From the NCBI GenBank assembly GCA_000711775.1, contig ARYC01017699.1:37596-101595 (forward strand): a DNA stretch of 64,000 nucleotides. Reading direction: 5' to 3'. Both the position numbers and the translations under genes were made by a program. The notes below the pieces were generated by a model that was not told where the DNA came from, ran no database searches, and worked only from the letters and a program-made list of their open reading frames with translations. Positions 11,871 through 23,603 of the stretch are shown here, one piece after another. Numbering within the stretch: the first letter of the stretch is position 1; every line of letters starts with the position of its first letter. The DNA is from Oxytricha trifallax (Eukaryota; Ciliophora; Spirotrichea; Sporadotrichida; Oxytrichidae).

Positions 11871-12959
11871 ATCATAATTTAATTGGCATTAGTGTTCAAT
11901 TAACTATATTACTAATAACTTTATCAAATATTTAATTTGCATAATTTCATTAATTTTATAACAATTTAAGAGATAATTCTGAAAATAACAAAAAAAGAAA
12001 TCAAATATATGATTTAGATATGATCAGATATTTAAATATATTATATAAATAATAAAGATTTCGGAATTATTATAAATAAATATTAAATGAAAGGAAGAGC
12101 TAAATAAAATAATGTTTTATCCAATATTGAAAGTCAATATATACAAACTTTGATTTAATTAAAATTGAATATTTAAATATTTAATTAACGCATAAATTAA
12201 TTGTCATGTTATTTTTAATTTAAATATGTTAATCTTTACATAATAACTGCTATAATTTAAGCAATAAATTTGAAAAACTATTTATTTTTAAAATGATATA
12301 GTAAACAAACAAAGAAAATTAAATAACATGCATTATCTAGATTCAATGCTTTATATTAAACTACTAGATATATTTTGAATATGACTCCGAGTTATATAAA
12401 ACCTATTTAAATGTTGCCTTAAAGTAGTAGAGGGAACTTACGAGGCCTCAAAGCCCAAAAATTAACAGGTTAAAGTGGCTCTAAATGTTCATAAACTATG
12501 TTTTTAATAAAATTAGGTAAAATCAGGCTAACAATAACGTATTCATGATTGGCTAAAGCAGATATGTAATATATTAGGGTCAGGAAATTGGACAGATATG
12601 TTTATATTAATAAGTGAATTCTTTAGAATAAATATAAATCATTATTACAAATTTGTATTAATTTAAACAAATTATAGATTAAAGTCTTATATAAGGAAGA
12701 TAAGAAGGTTGATTTCATGTTCTCTCAAAATGTCGAATTATTAAGTGAACTAAATACATTATCAATTTACAGTTCTGAAGCACTACCTCCATATGCAAAC
12801 CCATTTTAAGTCACCCTTTAAATTACCCATTTTATATTGCTCACGAGTGTGAGATATTTTATTCATGCAAAACTAGGCTGCAACCGCTTCTCAGATCTTT
12901 CATTCTAATAGAAAATCCATTTTTATAGAAAATTCTAATATATTTATTTTTATTTTAAT
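11871..12959. other. AT-rich spacer
   Basis: AT-rich. A short GC-richer patch at 12415-12490 reads SSRGNLRGLKAQKLTGQSGS on the plus strand but is too short to call. It ends at the TA target of the MITE that follows. Confidence 0.3.
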
Positions 12960-12961
12960 TA

Positions 12962-13360
12962 TTGTAGGAATAGAGAGTATAATGAAGCCAGGGTTTAGAG
13001 ATTTTTTCCAAAAACATAACTGAATTTAATTAATAATTAAATAATTTTAATTTAATTTAATTTCCCCAAATCAAATGTGGATAGCGCATTAAAAATGAGA
13101 CGGTGGTTGTTATTTTTATAATGAATTTATCTCTTCACTCAAGCGAGAAAAATCCCTTTTACTATTTTTTGTAGTTAGCTCAAAATCAAAATATCTCAGG
13201 AATTTTGCAAATAGCAGAGTCCAGCTAAAATTGCGATATCTACCATAGAATCTATTTATATTTGAATTTTGAGTAACTTTGGAAATGATAACTGCCATGA
13301 TTTTAATATTTAATTAATTTAATTAAAATTTATTTTCCCAAATCGATTGTATTCCTACAA
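12962..13360. mobile_element. MITE, TTGTAGGAATA family, TA target
   Basis: Begins TTGTAGGAATA after TA (12960-12961) and ends TATTCCTACAA before TA (13361-13362), i.e. short terminal inverted repeats with a duplicated TA as in Tc1/mariner-type elements. The inside shares sequence, in the opposite orientation, with the element at 28166-28571 (the stretch around GAGTCCAGCTAAAATTGCGA). No coding capacity, so non-autonomous. The same family recurs at 62200-62616 and as a relic near 31.7 kb. Confidence 0.7.
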
Positions 13361-13362
13361 TA

Positions 13363-14397
13363 ATCATAATCATGATACTAGGTGTGTTTAATCTTTATCA
13401 CGTTTCTTCAAATAATACTGTTCTACTGCACTTCTCTGAGTTATTAAAAATTGTAATTATTGGTAATACTAAATCAAAAACTTGGACTCTTTGATTTATA
13501 TATCTCACACTATAATTATTTATTTTATTGTTACCTCTCTCATAGTCAGCAAATTCAAAATCGTTATCATTGTCTTAATAACCTTATTCTTCTTTCCTCT
13601 ACTAGTCATTAATCGATGCCAATATCTAGCACTTATTTATATACATTGAACGATTTTTCTTTATTTTAGATAGTTGAAATTTAATACTTTATTTTTTTAA
13701 AATATAAATCTATATTTCTCCATATATTTTAAGAATATTGCTTTAGTAATTCTTTAGTTTTTTTAATTATTGCGCATGTAAATTTAAGTTATATTACATT
13801 ATTGATAATAATATTTAATCTTCCTTCTATCCAAAGCGTCTAATTAATTAATATTTAAACTTCTCAGTTTTGCGGTAGATCAATAATATTAAGCTATAGT
13901 AAATAATTTCCCAACTTTGTCAATTCTTTTTTGATTCCTTAATCTTAAATTATCTATCTTAATTAATTATTTTTTTATGTGTTTTTATGCTAAATAATTT
14001 TATAATAAAAACTCATCACATGTTTTCATTTTACAATTTGTTACCTTACTTAATCTAAAGTTCTTAAGTCAATGATATTAGCTATTAATATAGTAAACTA
14101 ATAATATTTATAAATTATCAAGAAAATCCTTATTCACTATATTTTGGCTATTTTAAAATATAAATTATATTTTACAGTAAGTGTAATGCTATGGGGTACA
14201 TTAAATATTATGAATAACTAAGGACTAGTATAATCGAAATTGTAATTTATCAAAAATCTTATTTTTTTGTGCTTTCAACATTTATGACTAAACATCAAGA
14301 TTTTTATTGAATAGAGAAAATACGATAGGCTATGATATGAGAAAACTTCTTCAAAAATCTTAGATCTGTGAAAGACATAATTAGCTTCTTTAAATAA
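13363..14397. other. AT-rich spacer
   Basis: About 1 kb, AT-rich. No coding island, palindrome or RNA gene recognised. Confidence 0.35.
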
Positions 14398-15715
14398 ATG
14401 AGCATTCATTTTTAATCTCTGCTAATAGCAGAAGGCAACTCTGATTCAGCTGAAACCCAGTTGACTCTAATATTTTTGAAAGTTTTCAGTTTGATGAAAA
14501 AGACTTCCTTTAAGTCTTCATATCTTGAGATTTTTTATTTTATAAACTACGAAGAGCTTGCTGTCTAAAAGGCATTCTCGTAGAAAAATCAAATATAGGA
14601 TGCCTTGAATTAATGAAGTAAGTGAATTTTTACTAGTTAGAAATATATTTATCTGTGCTTGTCTTTGTTTTTTAAGCAAGTCAATCGAGTTCGTTGTTGC
14701 AGCAATTTAGAAAAGTAGGCTATATAAAAGATTTAATTAAAGATAAAATAAAATAGGAAAGAGAATACCTCAATCATTCTATGAATTTAAAGCAATATTT
14801 GAAGACTACAGAATGGGAAATACAGAGAGAAATGATAATGAGATATTTTGATATGTGAGGTAAGAGTCTTGACAAAGACATTAAGTGATATACTTAAATA
14901 TAAAGTAAAAATATTATAATAAATATCACTAGCTATAACTCCTCTATATGTATTTTGTTTTAATGCTTTAAACTGTAAATTAAAATTTTTAACATATCTT
15001 ATGCTATCAATAGAAAATTAAATCAATTACTAGAATGCTCTGAAATTTTATTAATGTCCTTTATTTGAGAGAATTTTAATGAAATGGAAGCAGAACATAA
15101 GAAGGACTATCAAAAATCTCGGTATTATTTAGTAGTTGTTTATTTTGGTGATAAGTAAAAAAGATTAATTAGTAGGGATTTAAATTTTAATTCTAATTTA
15201 ATCGTTTAAGTGTACTTTTCTTTTTCTTAATAATTTATCCTTTAATGAATGATCCTTGCTGATACTCTCATTTGTGGCAATTTCAAACCCTCTATAGGAG
15301 ACTTATAATTGTCTCTTGAACTAGCCCATAATCTTTTAATTAACCGAAAAGGATTGAGAACGATATCATCTAAAAGATGATTTTGAAATTATTGTGAATA
15401 GCTAAAATTAGATTGTTGTTCCGATTCATCTTAAGTTCTAGTATTTGCTTAAGTTTGGTTTATATCAGATTAGTTACCGACCAAAATTATTTGCATTTTA
15501 TTTTGTTTTCAGATAGATTCTTACATGTTACAAAACAGAAAAATATCTACTATAAGTATAATATGAAAAGCTTACACCTAGGTTGTGATTAGTAAGATTT
15601 CCTTCTTATTCGCGTTTAATTTTCCAATAAAGTATTTAGTGGATCTCAAATAGAATAGATCAAGGAGGGTGTCATTGCACTTTCAATATCTAGCATTTAA
15701 AGATTAATTTCATGA
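14398..15715 (+). pseudogene. Possible kinesin motor gene relic
   Basis: Three plus-strand islands. 14398-14616 (ATG to TGA) reads ETQLTLIFLKVFSLMKKTSF then KSSYLEIFYFINYEELAVQK, resembling the kinesin stretch before and at SYLEIYNE. 14627-14860 reads SSLLQQFRKVGYIKDLIKDK. 15566-15715 reads FSNKVFSGSQIEQIKEGVIA then LSISSIQRLIS, resembling the kinesin KEGxxINxSLxxLxxVI helix. The order fits a motor domain, but the P-loop and SSRSH were not found and the islands are in different frames. A small frame at 15249-15380 (DTLICGNFKPSIGDLQLSLE) may be part of it. Alternative: unrelated gene pieces. Confidence 0.35.
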
Positions 15716-16239
15716 GAGCTGCTCGAATTATACAAATCGAGATGCCTTATAATATCTATAAAATAATTTCTATTCAAGTGCAAATTTCTCTTGAATTAAC
15801 TTGAGGATATTTAATTCAATATCTTAACACAATAAAACAGATAAGCCTTTTTTCAATTATAAACTCATTATATATCGAGACTCTTCCAAGCAGGTTTCTA
15901 TATTATAATTGTTAGTTTGAGGTTTATAAACTATTATCACATGTATTCTTAGTTTTTGGTAATTCACTTTTTCTTGATAAAACTAATTTACTTTAAAGGG
16001 TAATAAAAATAGCAAAACTATAGAATAATATTATTTTATATTAAAAAAATTATATTTTGATGATAGATATTTTAGATATGAGAGATAGATATTGTTATTT
16101 TTTTACATTTCATTTTTCATATAAAATCCCATAAAAATAATGTTAGAAAATCTTTCGAATAAAATATTAATCAACTTGAAACAAAATGCTTTTATACAAA
16201 CTAAATCACTTGTCAATCAAATTTTGGATCTTATTTATC
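15716..16239. other. AT-rich spacer
   Basis: AT-rich, nothing recognised. Confidence 0.35.
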
Positions 16240-17420
16240 ATGGTAAGAATTCTATTCTCTTATAATCTTTGACAGCCCTCCAATTTAATCTTTGATTCAT
16301 TCAGACTTTGTATCTCTTGCTAGTGGCACTACTTAAACTCAGCAATTTTACTATTGGTCAAGCAGCTTGATAACTTTTCAAGGATGAAGATGAGAGTATT
16401 AAGATTGTAGCTGAAGATTGCTTGAAATTCATCGAACACTTGCAACTGTCTGCCTTCATTTCTAGATATCAGTGCTGAGGATATTAGTTTGGACCAGTTA
16501 GGCTGCCTATTGAATTCATTAGTTTAGTCTTCACGAATTACTGCTCATTTACTGGTTTAGCAGCTTAATCTTTGAGTTTAAGGATAGGATTAGCGCCAAA
16601 TGACAAGCGGTGAATACTAATTCTTTTCATTCCTGTGAAGCCTGGAAATCAATAATGACCGTCTCATATGCAAGCATAGCTTCTTCATCTCTCTGATCTC
16701 AGTAAGTAATTGCTGACGGTCTGCAGCTTTTTCACGAGTCTGCCTCATCAACTGAGTCTTCTTATGAACTCCTTCTTGAGAGTTTCAGCGTTATCCTTGA
16801 ATCTGATCTTGGAGTCTCTGGCATTCAATGCAGTGCCCATCAAAGCTGCATCAGTAGCAGCTTCTCTGTATTCATCTTTCCGAAATCGAAAGGAAATTTA
16901 TGCTCTTGATGTTCTCTTCTTATAGAGTTTGGGTTTGCTTTCTGCTTTCCTGAAATGTGTGCTTCTAGAACTATCGCTTGATCCTCTAAGCTGATTATTT
17001 TGGAGATTTTTGGGGCCCTTGCGGAATTATTCACTCGTCCTCTTTTTTGAATGTGCTAGCATTCCATATGATTAGAGACGATTCCTTGATTAATATCTAG
17101 ACTAGATGCTTTCGTTGGTTATGCTTAGCCATGTCTTTGATGTTGAGATAGCTCACTTCATGCAATCAAGAGAGGAAATCAAGATTATTGGTCTCGCACT
17201 CCATTTGATCTTTTTCACCAATGACCAGAATGTACCACTTCCATCAGCCTTCGCTAAGGCACCTAGATAGCACTCCTATTTTACGAGGCCTGAATTATCA
17301 TCAGATTTGATGCCTATGATCATCTGGAAGATGTATCTCCTTTTCTTCAGGTTGGTATAGACAAACTTGGGGAACTTGTAGAAAATATTTCTCTTATTTA
17401 CCCATCTAGTATTCTTTTGA
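16240..17420 (-). pseudogene. Frame-broken gene with coiled-coil region
   Basis: The longest GC-richer island outside the TBEs. On the minus strand it reads as protein throughout, but in pieces in different frames: KFPKFVYTNLKKRRYIFQMI and DDNSGLVKQECYLGALAKAD (17.3-17.4 kb), IKDMAKHNQRKHLVQILIKE, APKISKIISLEDQAIVLEAH, ALMGTALNARDSKIRFKDNA, KAADRQQLLTEIREMKK, RLSFGANPILKLKDQAAKPV, and finally RNEGRQLQVFDEFQAIFSYN (16.4 kb). Heptad-like Leu/Ala/Lys/Glu runs suggest coiled coil. At least five frame changes without AT-rich gaps between them point to a decayed gene copy or many indels in the assembly. Family not recognised. Confidence 0.5.
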
Positions 17421-17546
17421 CAAAAGAATAAGTATTATAAAAGCATAAAATAGTTAGTTATAAGGTGGTTTATAAATTATTAATTAACATTTTATTCATA
17501 GTATTTCTTAAAATTCTTTTGTTTAAATCACTGTTTTAAAAAATTC

Positions 17547-17619
17547 AACTTTTGTAGGAATTGAACCCTTCAAAAAATATTTAATAGTCAGTATGTTATA
17601 CCAACTGAACTATTAATCA
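17547..17619 (-). pseudogene. tRNA-Asn-like relic
   Basis: The minus strand holds TAGTTCAGTTGGTA (A box and D arm) and GGTTCAATTCC (a perfect B box) at normal tRNA spacing (56 bases end to end). Between them GACTATTAA matches the anticodon region GACTGTTAA of bacterial/organellar-type tRNA-Asn with the anticodon changed to ATT. The acceptor, anticodon and outer T-stem pairs do not form, so I judge it a relic, perhaps mitochondrial in origin or a tRNA-derived repeat. Confidence 0.45.
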
Positions 17620-18625
17620 ACTTTTCTGTTTTACTTTCATTGTTCCCATTTATATATGGTTGGAGTAATTTTAAAAACCTCTCTAAATTAAAGTCATGAT
17701 GATTGCAGATTCACTTCTTAATGCAATAGAATAACTCAGATAAAAAAAGAAATTACATTAGCTTATTCCATTTAGGAAAAGAAGAATAAAGTAGAGAATT
17801 TGAGATTTTCACTGTTGTATCAAAAGAAATCAGAATATAGGATAAGAGAAATGGAAATACCATTTGACAAAGATAGTGAAGAAACCCAATTAAGTTAATC
17901 AAATAGAGAAAGTGAAATTGAAAACAATTAGTATTATAAATTGATTAAGTTTCTAATTATCTAAATTTAAGATTTTAATAATTAAAGTTATTATGGTTTT
18001 ATTATTCTTATTTACAAATTATTTCTTTCACTTTTACATTACCCCCCAAATTCTTCTAAAATTTTACTAATGGGGTTTTATTAATAGATGATTAAATTAA
18101 TTTAGTCAACAAAGCACATTTTTTAAATTAATACTAAATTAAAAACATTTAAAACTTTACTGCAGACTTTTGCAAAATAAACTTGTTTTTTATCTGTAGA
18201 AATACTAATTAAAATAAATATTAATAAATAAATACTTTTTACTTCTTACAAAAATACAAGTCAGATAGTAAATTTATATTTCAAAAATATTTTATGGTAA
18301 CATGCTTCCTCTTAAAGTAACATCCTTCAAAGATTCTTTTATTTTTAATAAATAATAATTAATTAATTTATTTAACAATTTATTATTTACTCTTTAAATT
18401 AATGCATTCTTTTGAAATGAAGTATTTATTTATTTTAATTTAATTTAATAAGTATAATTAGGATACTCAACTGCAAAACAGGATTATATTCATAAATCTG
18501 CTGTAGAGTTCCTAGATTTAAATATTTGTTTTAGTATTAATTTCAAACATTAACTTAGTTTTTTTAATTAAATTATTCATCAATTGTTATATTATTTTAG
18601 CTTAATGTTTGACATTTTTTCTGTA
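17620..18625. other. AT-rich spacer
   Basis: About 1 kb, AT-rich, including weakly open stretches but no protein-like sequence that I can support. Confidence 0.35.
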
Positions 18626-19129
18626 TCAAGATTTTTACTCACTACCAGAGAGGATACGGTTGACATTTTATAGAGAGATGCGATGTTTCTCGTGTTGCTC
18701 AATTCTGCGGGTATTTAATATGTGAGTGACTGATAGAAGGCGATAAGTTTTTCGATCTAAAAGTTGGGCATGTGGAAACTTCTTCTGAACTTACAAGTTC
18801 CTTTCTTACTAGAACTCCTCGTGGTGCTACACAATGTACTCTTAGTGGTCTTCTTCAGCATTTGAATCTTTGCCTCCCTCCCATTTAATCTCCTTCCACT
18901 CTTCAAGGTCTGGTACTGCATAGTCATCGAGTTGTTTAATGAGCTCATGCGTCTTGCTTACTTTATCTATTTGTTCTTCTTCTAACTCACTTTTGCAGTT
19001 CTCCTCCTTTCCAGATAATGAAGAACACAACAGGAAAGAAGCTCTCTTAACATAACAAATTTTGAACACTAGGATTAAGGTTCTCATCATCATACTGATG
19101 TCTTGAATCTCACATTCTAATGATTGGGC
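18626..19129 (-). CDS. Hypothetical charged protein, C-terminal segment
   Basis: Minus-strand frame open for 168 codons between TGA at 19130-19132 and TGA at 18626-18628, with Met at 19091-19093. The core reads SELEEEQIDKVSKTHELIKQ, LDDYAVPDLEEWKEIKWEGG, then EYIVQHHEEFQQERNLQVQK and KFPHAQLLDRKTYRLLSVTH. In the first 40 codons a neighbouring frame looks better (PNHQNVRFKTSV, DDENLNPSVQNLLC), so a frame change near 19050-19090 is likely. Probably the downstream part of the gene whose earlier pieces lie at 19330-19660. No family recognised. Confidence 0.5.
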
Positions 19130-19329
19130 TCATCCTTGTTTCTGTTAGAGCGAGCACCTGAATAGATGATCTAGAAATGGAGATCGACGAGTTCAGATTT
19201 ATTACATGTTTACATGAAATTTATAAGCAAAGAAAAAATTTTATATACATCTATAAAAGTACAGATTTTTACTCAATTAGATTGAGCCAATTTAAAGAAC
19301 GCAAGTATAGTCAAGTGGGGAAAATTGAT

Positions 19330-19660
19330 AATAATTTTATTTTGAGATAACACAAGCCTCTTTGATAGAATTTGAGATGCTGACCAATAATATGTGGGGT
19401 TTGTACCTCATTTATAGATTTATTGCAAAGCTTCATTGTTCACTTTACCTGTTAGTGGATCTACTTTACCTCCTTATTTGAATTAAGCTTGCTTTTTATT
19501 AATAGATATCTACTATTTTATTAACTAAATTAATAACGGGGTGAATTAAGAAGTAAATCTGCGATGGTTATAGAACCTTCATTATTAGCCATGCAGCTCA
19601 AATACTCTGTACTGAATTCACTGCGCTTTGCGGTGCATCTTGAAGAGCAACTCACGCCCT
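19330..19660 (-). pseudogene. Upstream pieces of the same minus-strand gene
   Basis: Three short minus-strand pieces follow in order: TEYLSCMANNEGSITIADLL (about 19570-19660), FKQGGKVDPLTGKVNNEALQ (about 19420-19480), and EVQTPHIIGQHLKFYQRGLC (about 19350-19410). The second and third differ by one base in frame right after QQIYK. An AT-rich gap between the first two is probably an intron or IES. The plus strand is also open (EPSLLAMQLKYSVLNSLRFA), but the minus reading continues into the charged ORF downstream, so I prefer it. Confidence 0.4.
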
Positions 19661-20620
19661 CTCAATGAGTGTAATTGACTTTACGTAATTTATTATTTCT
19701 CATAACTTTCATCATAAAGACTGTGCTATTTTTTCATAATGATGCTTGTTACATTGAAGTAGCAATCTAGCTTTGCTAATTAAGCACTTTTAATTTAAGT
19801 GCATTTTAATTAATTCACGATCACTACACTTGTACTTTTCACAGAGTGCTTAAATACACTATTACTTTTTCATACAAGTGAATCAGACTCTCTTATCTTA
19901 TTTTATTCACTTCTAATTTTTTCTAACTTTGCACTTTATAGGGTCCAATTAGCATGCTATATTATACTGCTGACATTTATTTTAAGGTAAGGTAACTTAA
20001 TCAACCTCAAATCGATTTATTTACTTGCAAAATTCTTAAACTATGAGCTCTAAACTTTTTATTTTCCCCCTTCTTGAGAACTCTATAATAAGAGGCAAAT
20101 TTTAAAGATAAAATAATTAGATTACCTAGACTGTAATATAACTCAAGCAAAAAGGTTTAGAATTTCTTAAGAAATGGAATATCATCCAAAAAAGATTAAG
20201 TATTAATGAGCTTCTAACGGATCCTTTGCAAATTACAACCAACAAATTGCTTCCAAGTATACTTTCCTCCAAGTTTATTGCTTGATTTTGAAGTTAGTGT
20301 AATTATTTAGTTCAAAGTTCCTTTATTTAAACTGTTCTTTGCTATTTATGACAAATATTTCGTTTTAATTGCAATTTCAATTGAAATTTCCGCAACTTGT
20401 TTTGCCAATTTAGTAATAAATAATGCATGCTTCAGACCTAGTCTATAACTAAAATTCGTAATAAGAAATCAACAGTTCGATTCAACTGTTTTCAATAAGT
20501 ATAATCTCCCATCGCAATTATCGCAGTTTTACTTCTTCCCCTCTCATTCAAGTATATATTCTTTCACTCTCTATAACCTAAGCTTATAATTAAACCCTTC
20601 TGTGAAGCTAATAGCTGTGA
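19661..20620. other. AT-rich spacer with a small hairpin
   Basis: Mostly AT-rich. AACAGTT...AACTGTT at about 20468-20488 is a perfect 7-bp stem with a 6-base loop, without a U-run or gene next to it. Nothing else supported. Confidence 0.3.
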
Positions 20621-21223
20621 ATGGCCTTCATAAAGTTTCTTCAAGAAAGGGCGATGTTTGTTAAAGATGTTGACCAGAGTGATCTCAAAATTTTGGAACT
20701 ATTTCAGCTTTATCAGTCTTCTATTTGCAGTTTTTTTAAAATACATATATCAACTCTTATTAGCAATAACCTAAGTTAGTTCAGTGATGATTGGAATCTA
20801 AAGAGTTCTTTTCATTAAAGCTTGACAAAGCCAATTACATCGATATTATTCTATTTTTTCATAATTAACTTCCAGATTTTTAATCATGCAAAGACTAAAA
20901 TAACAATTATTGGCTAACTAGAACTACTGTTATTACCCTAATTAATTTTACCTCTAAGGAAAAAAAATTCTGATCAACTGATCACCTTGCAAAAAGTATT
21001 TCCTCTGGGTAGTTGTGGCTAGCCTTAAATAAATTCAAAGAATTCATTAGTTATATTTGGTACACTGACGTCTATACAAGGGGCCACAACTTATTTTTTT
21101 TAAAATTTCTTTGATTCTGATATCTTTTACTCAATTTTGATTGGCTACTTACAAAAAATCTATTCTATATTATATCTAAAAAGGTACCTATATATTCTAA
21201 ATTGGATTAAGGAAAAATATTGA
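20621..21223 (+). CDS. Hypothetical protein, 200 residues
   Basis: ATG at 20621 opens 201 codons to TGA at 21221-21223. It begins MAFIKFLQERAMFVKDVDQS and DLKILELFQLYQSSICSFFK and has several hydrophobic stretches in its second half (around LELLLLPQLILPL), with a basic C-terminus. The frame was checked at several internal positions. The first 50 codons look most protein-like; the later AT-rich part could contain a non-coding insert. The gene ends 400 bases before TBE-1. No family recognised. Confidence 0.45.
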
Positions 21224-21620
21224 CTGCTATTTTTAGTCTTATTCGTAGTTTATTTCTATTTCTTAGTCGCCTCTTCTTAGTTTCTTTTAATTTATTAAAT
21301 AAAAACCTATATTAAAAGTGAAGAGATAATGCTAAACGTAAATAGTTGATTTTTATATGAATAATTTTTTAAATCTTGATCTGTATAGTACTCATATTTA
21401 TTACAGGATCTCCTCTTGAATTACCATCGATCGAATTCTAATTAATATTAGTACCTATAAATAAAAGTTAATAAAATTCTTAGCTTTAGTTGTTGATCTT
21501 AATCTAGTTTGATTTTTAATTATTGAACTACTTTGATACTTGAATGATTTTTATAATTAATAATTATTTTTATTTATTTGATTTAATTTCAATCAAGCAA
21601 CCACTAGTATCAACGCTAGT
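21224..21620. other. AT-rich spacer before TBE-1
   Basis: AT-rich flank ending at the ATT target of TBE-1. No feature recognised. Confidence 0.35.
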
Positions 21621-21761
21621 ATTCAAAACCCCAAAACCCTTTCAGTAGTTTGATTGAGTTTTTGATTGATAAAAGTAGACTATTAGTGCATACTTTATTA
21701 GGGTTTTAATAGGGTTTATGTAGGGGTTTAATGTTTAAATGTTAGTAATTTAAGTGAGTAT

Positions 21762-22808
21762 ATGCGAGGTTTGGGGTCAGTTTATGACATTGAGTATATA
21801 GATTTATTGTTTAAGTTGCGTTATAGGTGCGATGATTATAGTGATCAACTCAAACCTATCCTTAATTACACATCTATAGCAAGACTGCTCCATAAATCTC
21901 CTGCAACTGTGAGGTCTCACTGTCTATTAGCATTGAATTTAAAGAGATAAAAACTTAATTCTAAGCCTAAAGACCTCTTAAACTTTAGCAGCATCATATC
22001 GATTATATTATTAATGATAAGACTCTTTAATACTGGGCTCACTTCTCTCTGTCCTAGAGAGCTGTGATGTTTCATCGCCAATTTCCTGAGCTTCATATCT
22101 CTGCTTAATCGATAGCTAACATATATAAAAAGAACGGAATATCTTACAAGACAGTCAATCGCAATAAGAGAATGATTGATTTTAATGTTCCATTTATAAG
22201 GATAATTTAAAATATATATTCGATTAAATGCAGAGGGCATTACTAATAACATTAAGTTCATACACGCTGATGAGGCAGTATTCACGTTTAATACCTTCAT
22301 ATCAAGGTCTTGGTATAAAAGATATAGCAATATTGAAGTATATGACTAAAAGGTCAACGTGTAAACTCATGCTATTCTCGGTGGAATAAGTGAAGATAGT
22401 GGCCTCGAGACTTATGTTATCCACCCTCGCTCAATAAAGACCGAATAATACATAAAGTTCTTGCAATAACTCAGAGATAAGTACGCCGACTAAGAGATTA
22501 TTCTGCTTGTAAATAACTTATCTGTCCATAAAACTAAAGACACAAGGAAGGAATATGAACGGCTAAACATAACACCTGTATTTAATGTTCCCAACAGTCC
22601 TCAGTTCAATGGAATTGAATTATATTGGGGGTTATTGAAAGGCCGCTACAAGAAACTCCTACTCTATCACTTGATGCATGACTTGAAGATAGATACAGTA
22701 GATTTTATTAAGAGTGCTGCTAAGAGAGTCAGCGATGAGAAAGCTAAAGTATGCGCAAGAGAAGAGAGATTTTGTGTATATAAATAAGTTTTAGATTTAA
22801 ACGAATGA
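21762..22808 (+). pseudogene. TBE-1 transposase (42 kDa type), inactive
   Basis: DDE transposase of the Tc1/mariner-like group. Seen in order: N-terminal helix-turn-helix-like region (SIARLLHKSPATVRSHCLLA), WAHFSLSQRAVMFHRQFPEL, first catalytic Asp in FIHADEAVF, second block LLVNNLSVHK, third block NSPQFNGIELYWGLLKGRYK with the Glu, spaced as DD34E. The second catalytic Asp is replaced by Asn (AAT at 22512-22514; TBE-2 has GAT). Frames change near 21990 and near 22230. The stop TGA at 22806-22808 lies 6 bases from the convergent 22 kDa stop. Confidence 0.85.
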
Positions 22809-22814
22809 ATAAGT

Positions 22815-23603
22815 TCACATATTAAATTTGCCCGTAAAAGGATTTGGCTTCTCTTTCTTTTCTTCCTCTTAAGGCTTGCTTGGGCCTATGTTTCTTCTCT
22901 TAGTGCCAGCTCCCGCATCTATGTTCATATCTTCTGGCTTTTATAAATCTTTGAAGAGTCTCTTACTCGATTCATGTTTTACTTGAGACTTTCTCTCTCT
23001 GTTTAATTTGCTGCGCTCTTTCATCAAGTATATAGCAGTACCAGGTTTTTCTATAATTAGAAAGGCTAAGCTTACTTGAGATGAAAGGATGCTTTTGAAG
23101 TTCCTAGAGCCAGGTCTCGCTGATTTTAATACCTTGCTTCTCTTTTTCATCAGGAGAGATGCTGTAGCGTTTCTTATGAGCTTCTTAAATTGCTTCATTT
23201 AAGTACTCAGGTTTCAGAGTTCCAAGGACACCAAAGAAAAAGTTTCTCTCTAGCAACTTATTAGAGAGTTGCAACTTTGATGGAAGGTAGAGAGCAACAT
23301 CTGGATCACTCATAGCATCATCATAGAGGTTTGTTACTGAAATTTCAGGGTAGTTAGGTTCTCTGTCATCCTAATTTCATTAGACTTAAAAGCTTTTTTC
23401 TCTTCACTTAGTAAGGCTTTTAAGAATGAGATTTTAGTTCCCTCCTAAGTCGGCAAGAATAATCCAACTATAATGGGTTTATTAATCTTACTTAAGAACT
23501 TACCTTGCTATACCAAATATTTATATATGTCCTCTTTACTTCGAAATTTTCCTATTAAATCTTGAGATTAAATTCTCTTCATTGCATCATTCATAGACTC
23601 CAT
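22815..23603 (-). pseudogene. TBE-1 22 kDa protein gene
   Basis: Starts MESMNDAMKRIQSQDLIGKF at 23601-23603 and ends TGA at 22815-22817. The C-terminal third is clear: PGTAIYLMKERSKLNRERKS, KPEDMNIDAGAGTKRRNIGP, then a Lys/Glu-rich tail. The middle needs frame changes (around 23050-23130 and 23380-23500), so the copy is probably broken. Function is unknown for this TBE gene. The charged C-terminal half would fit nucleic-acid or protein binding. Divergent from the 57 kDa gene, convergent with the transposase. Confidence 0.8.

Noticed and set aside
13116-13298. 60-codon minus-strand ORF in the 13 kb MITE
   Set aside because: It lies wholly inside a non-autonomous inverted-repeat element, and the related element at 28.2-28.6 kb does not preserve a matching frame.
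19564-19668. Plus-strand ORF MVIEPSLLAMQLKYSVLNSL
   Set aside because: The minus-strand pieces on the same island run in order towards the longer minus-strand ORF at 18626-19129, so I prefer that strand.
20468-20488. AACAGTT/AACTGTT hairpin as a terminator or tRNA arm
   Set aside because: No U-run follows it, no gene is adjacent, and no tRNA D arm is found at the right distance.
21917-22330. 137-codon minus-strand ORF across the TBE-1 transposase
   Set aside because: Antisense to clearly conserved transposase sequence on the plus strand.
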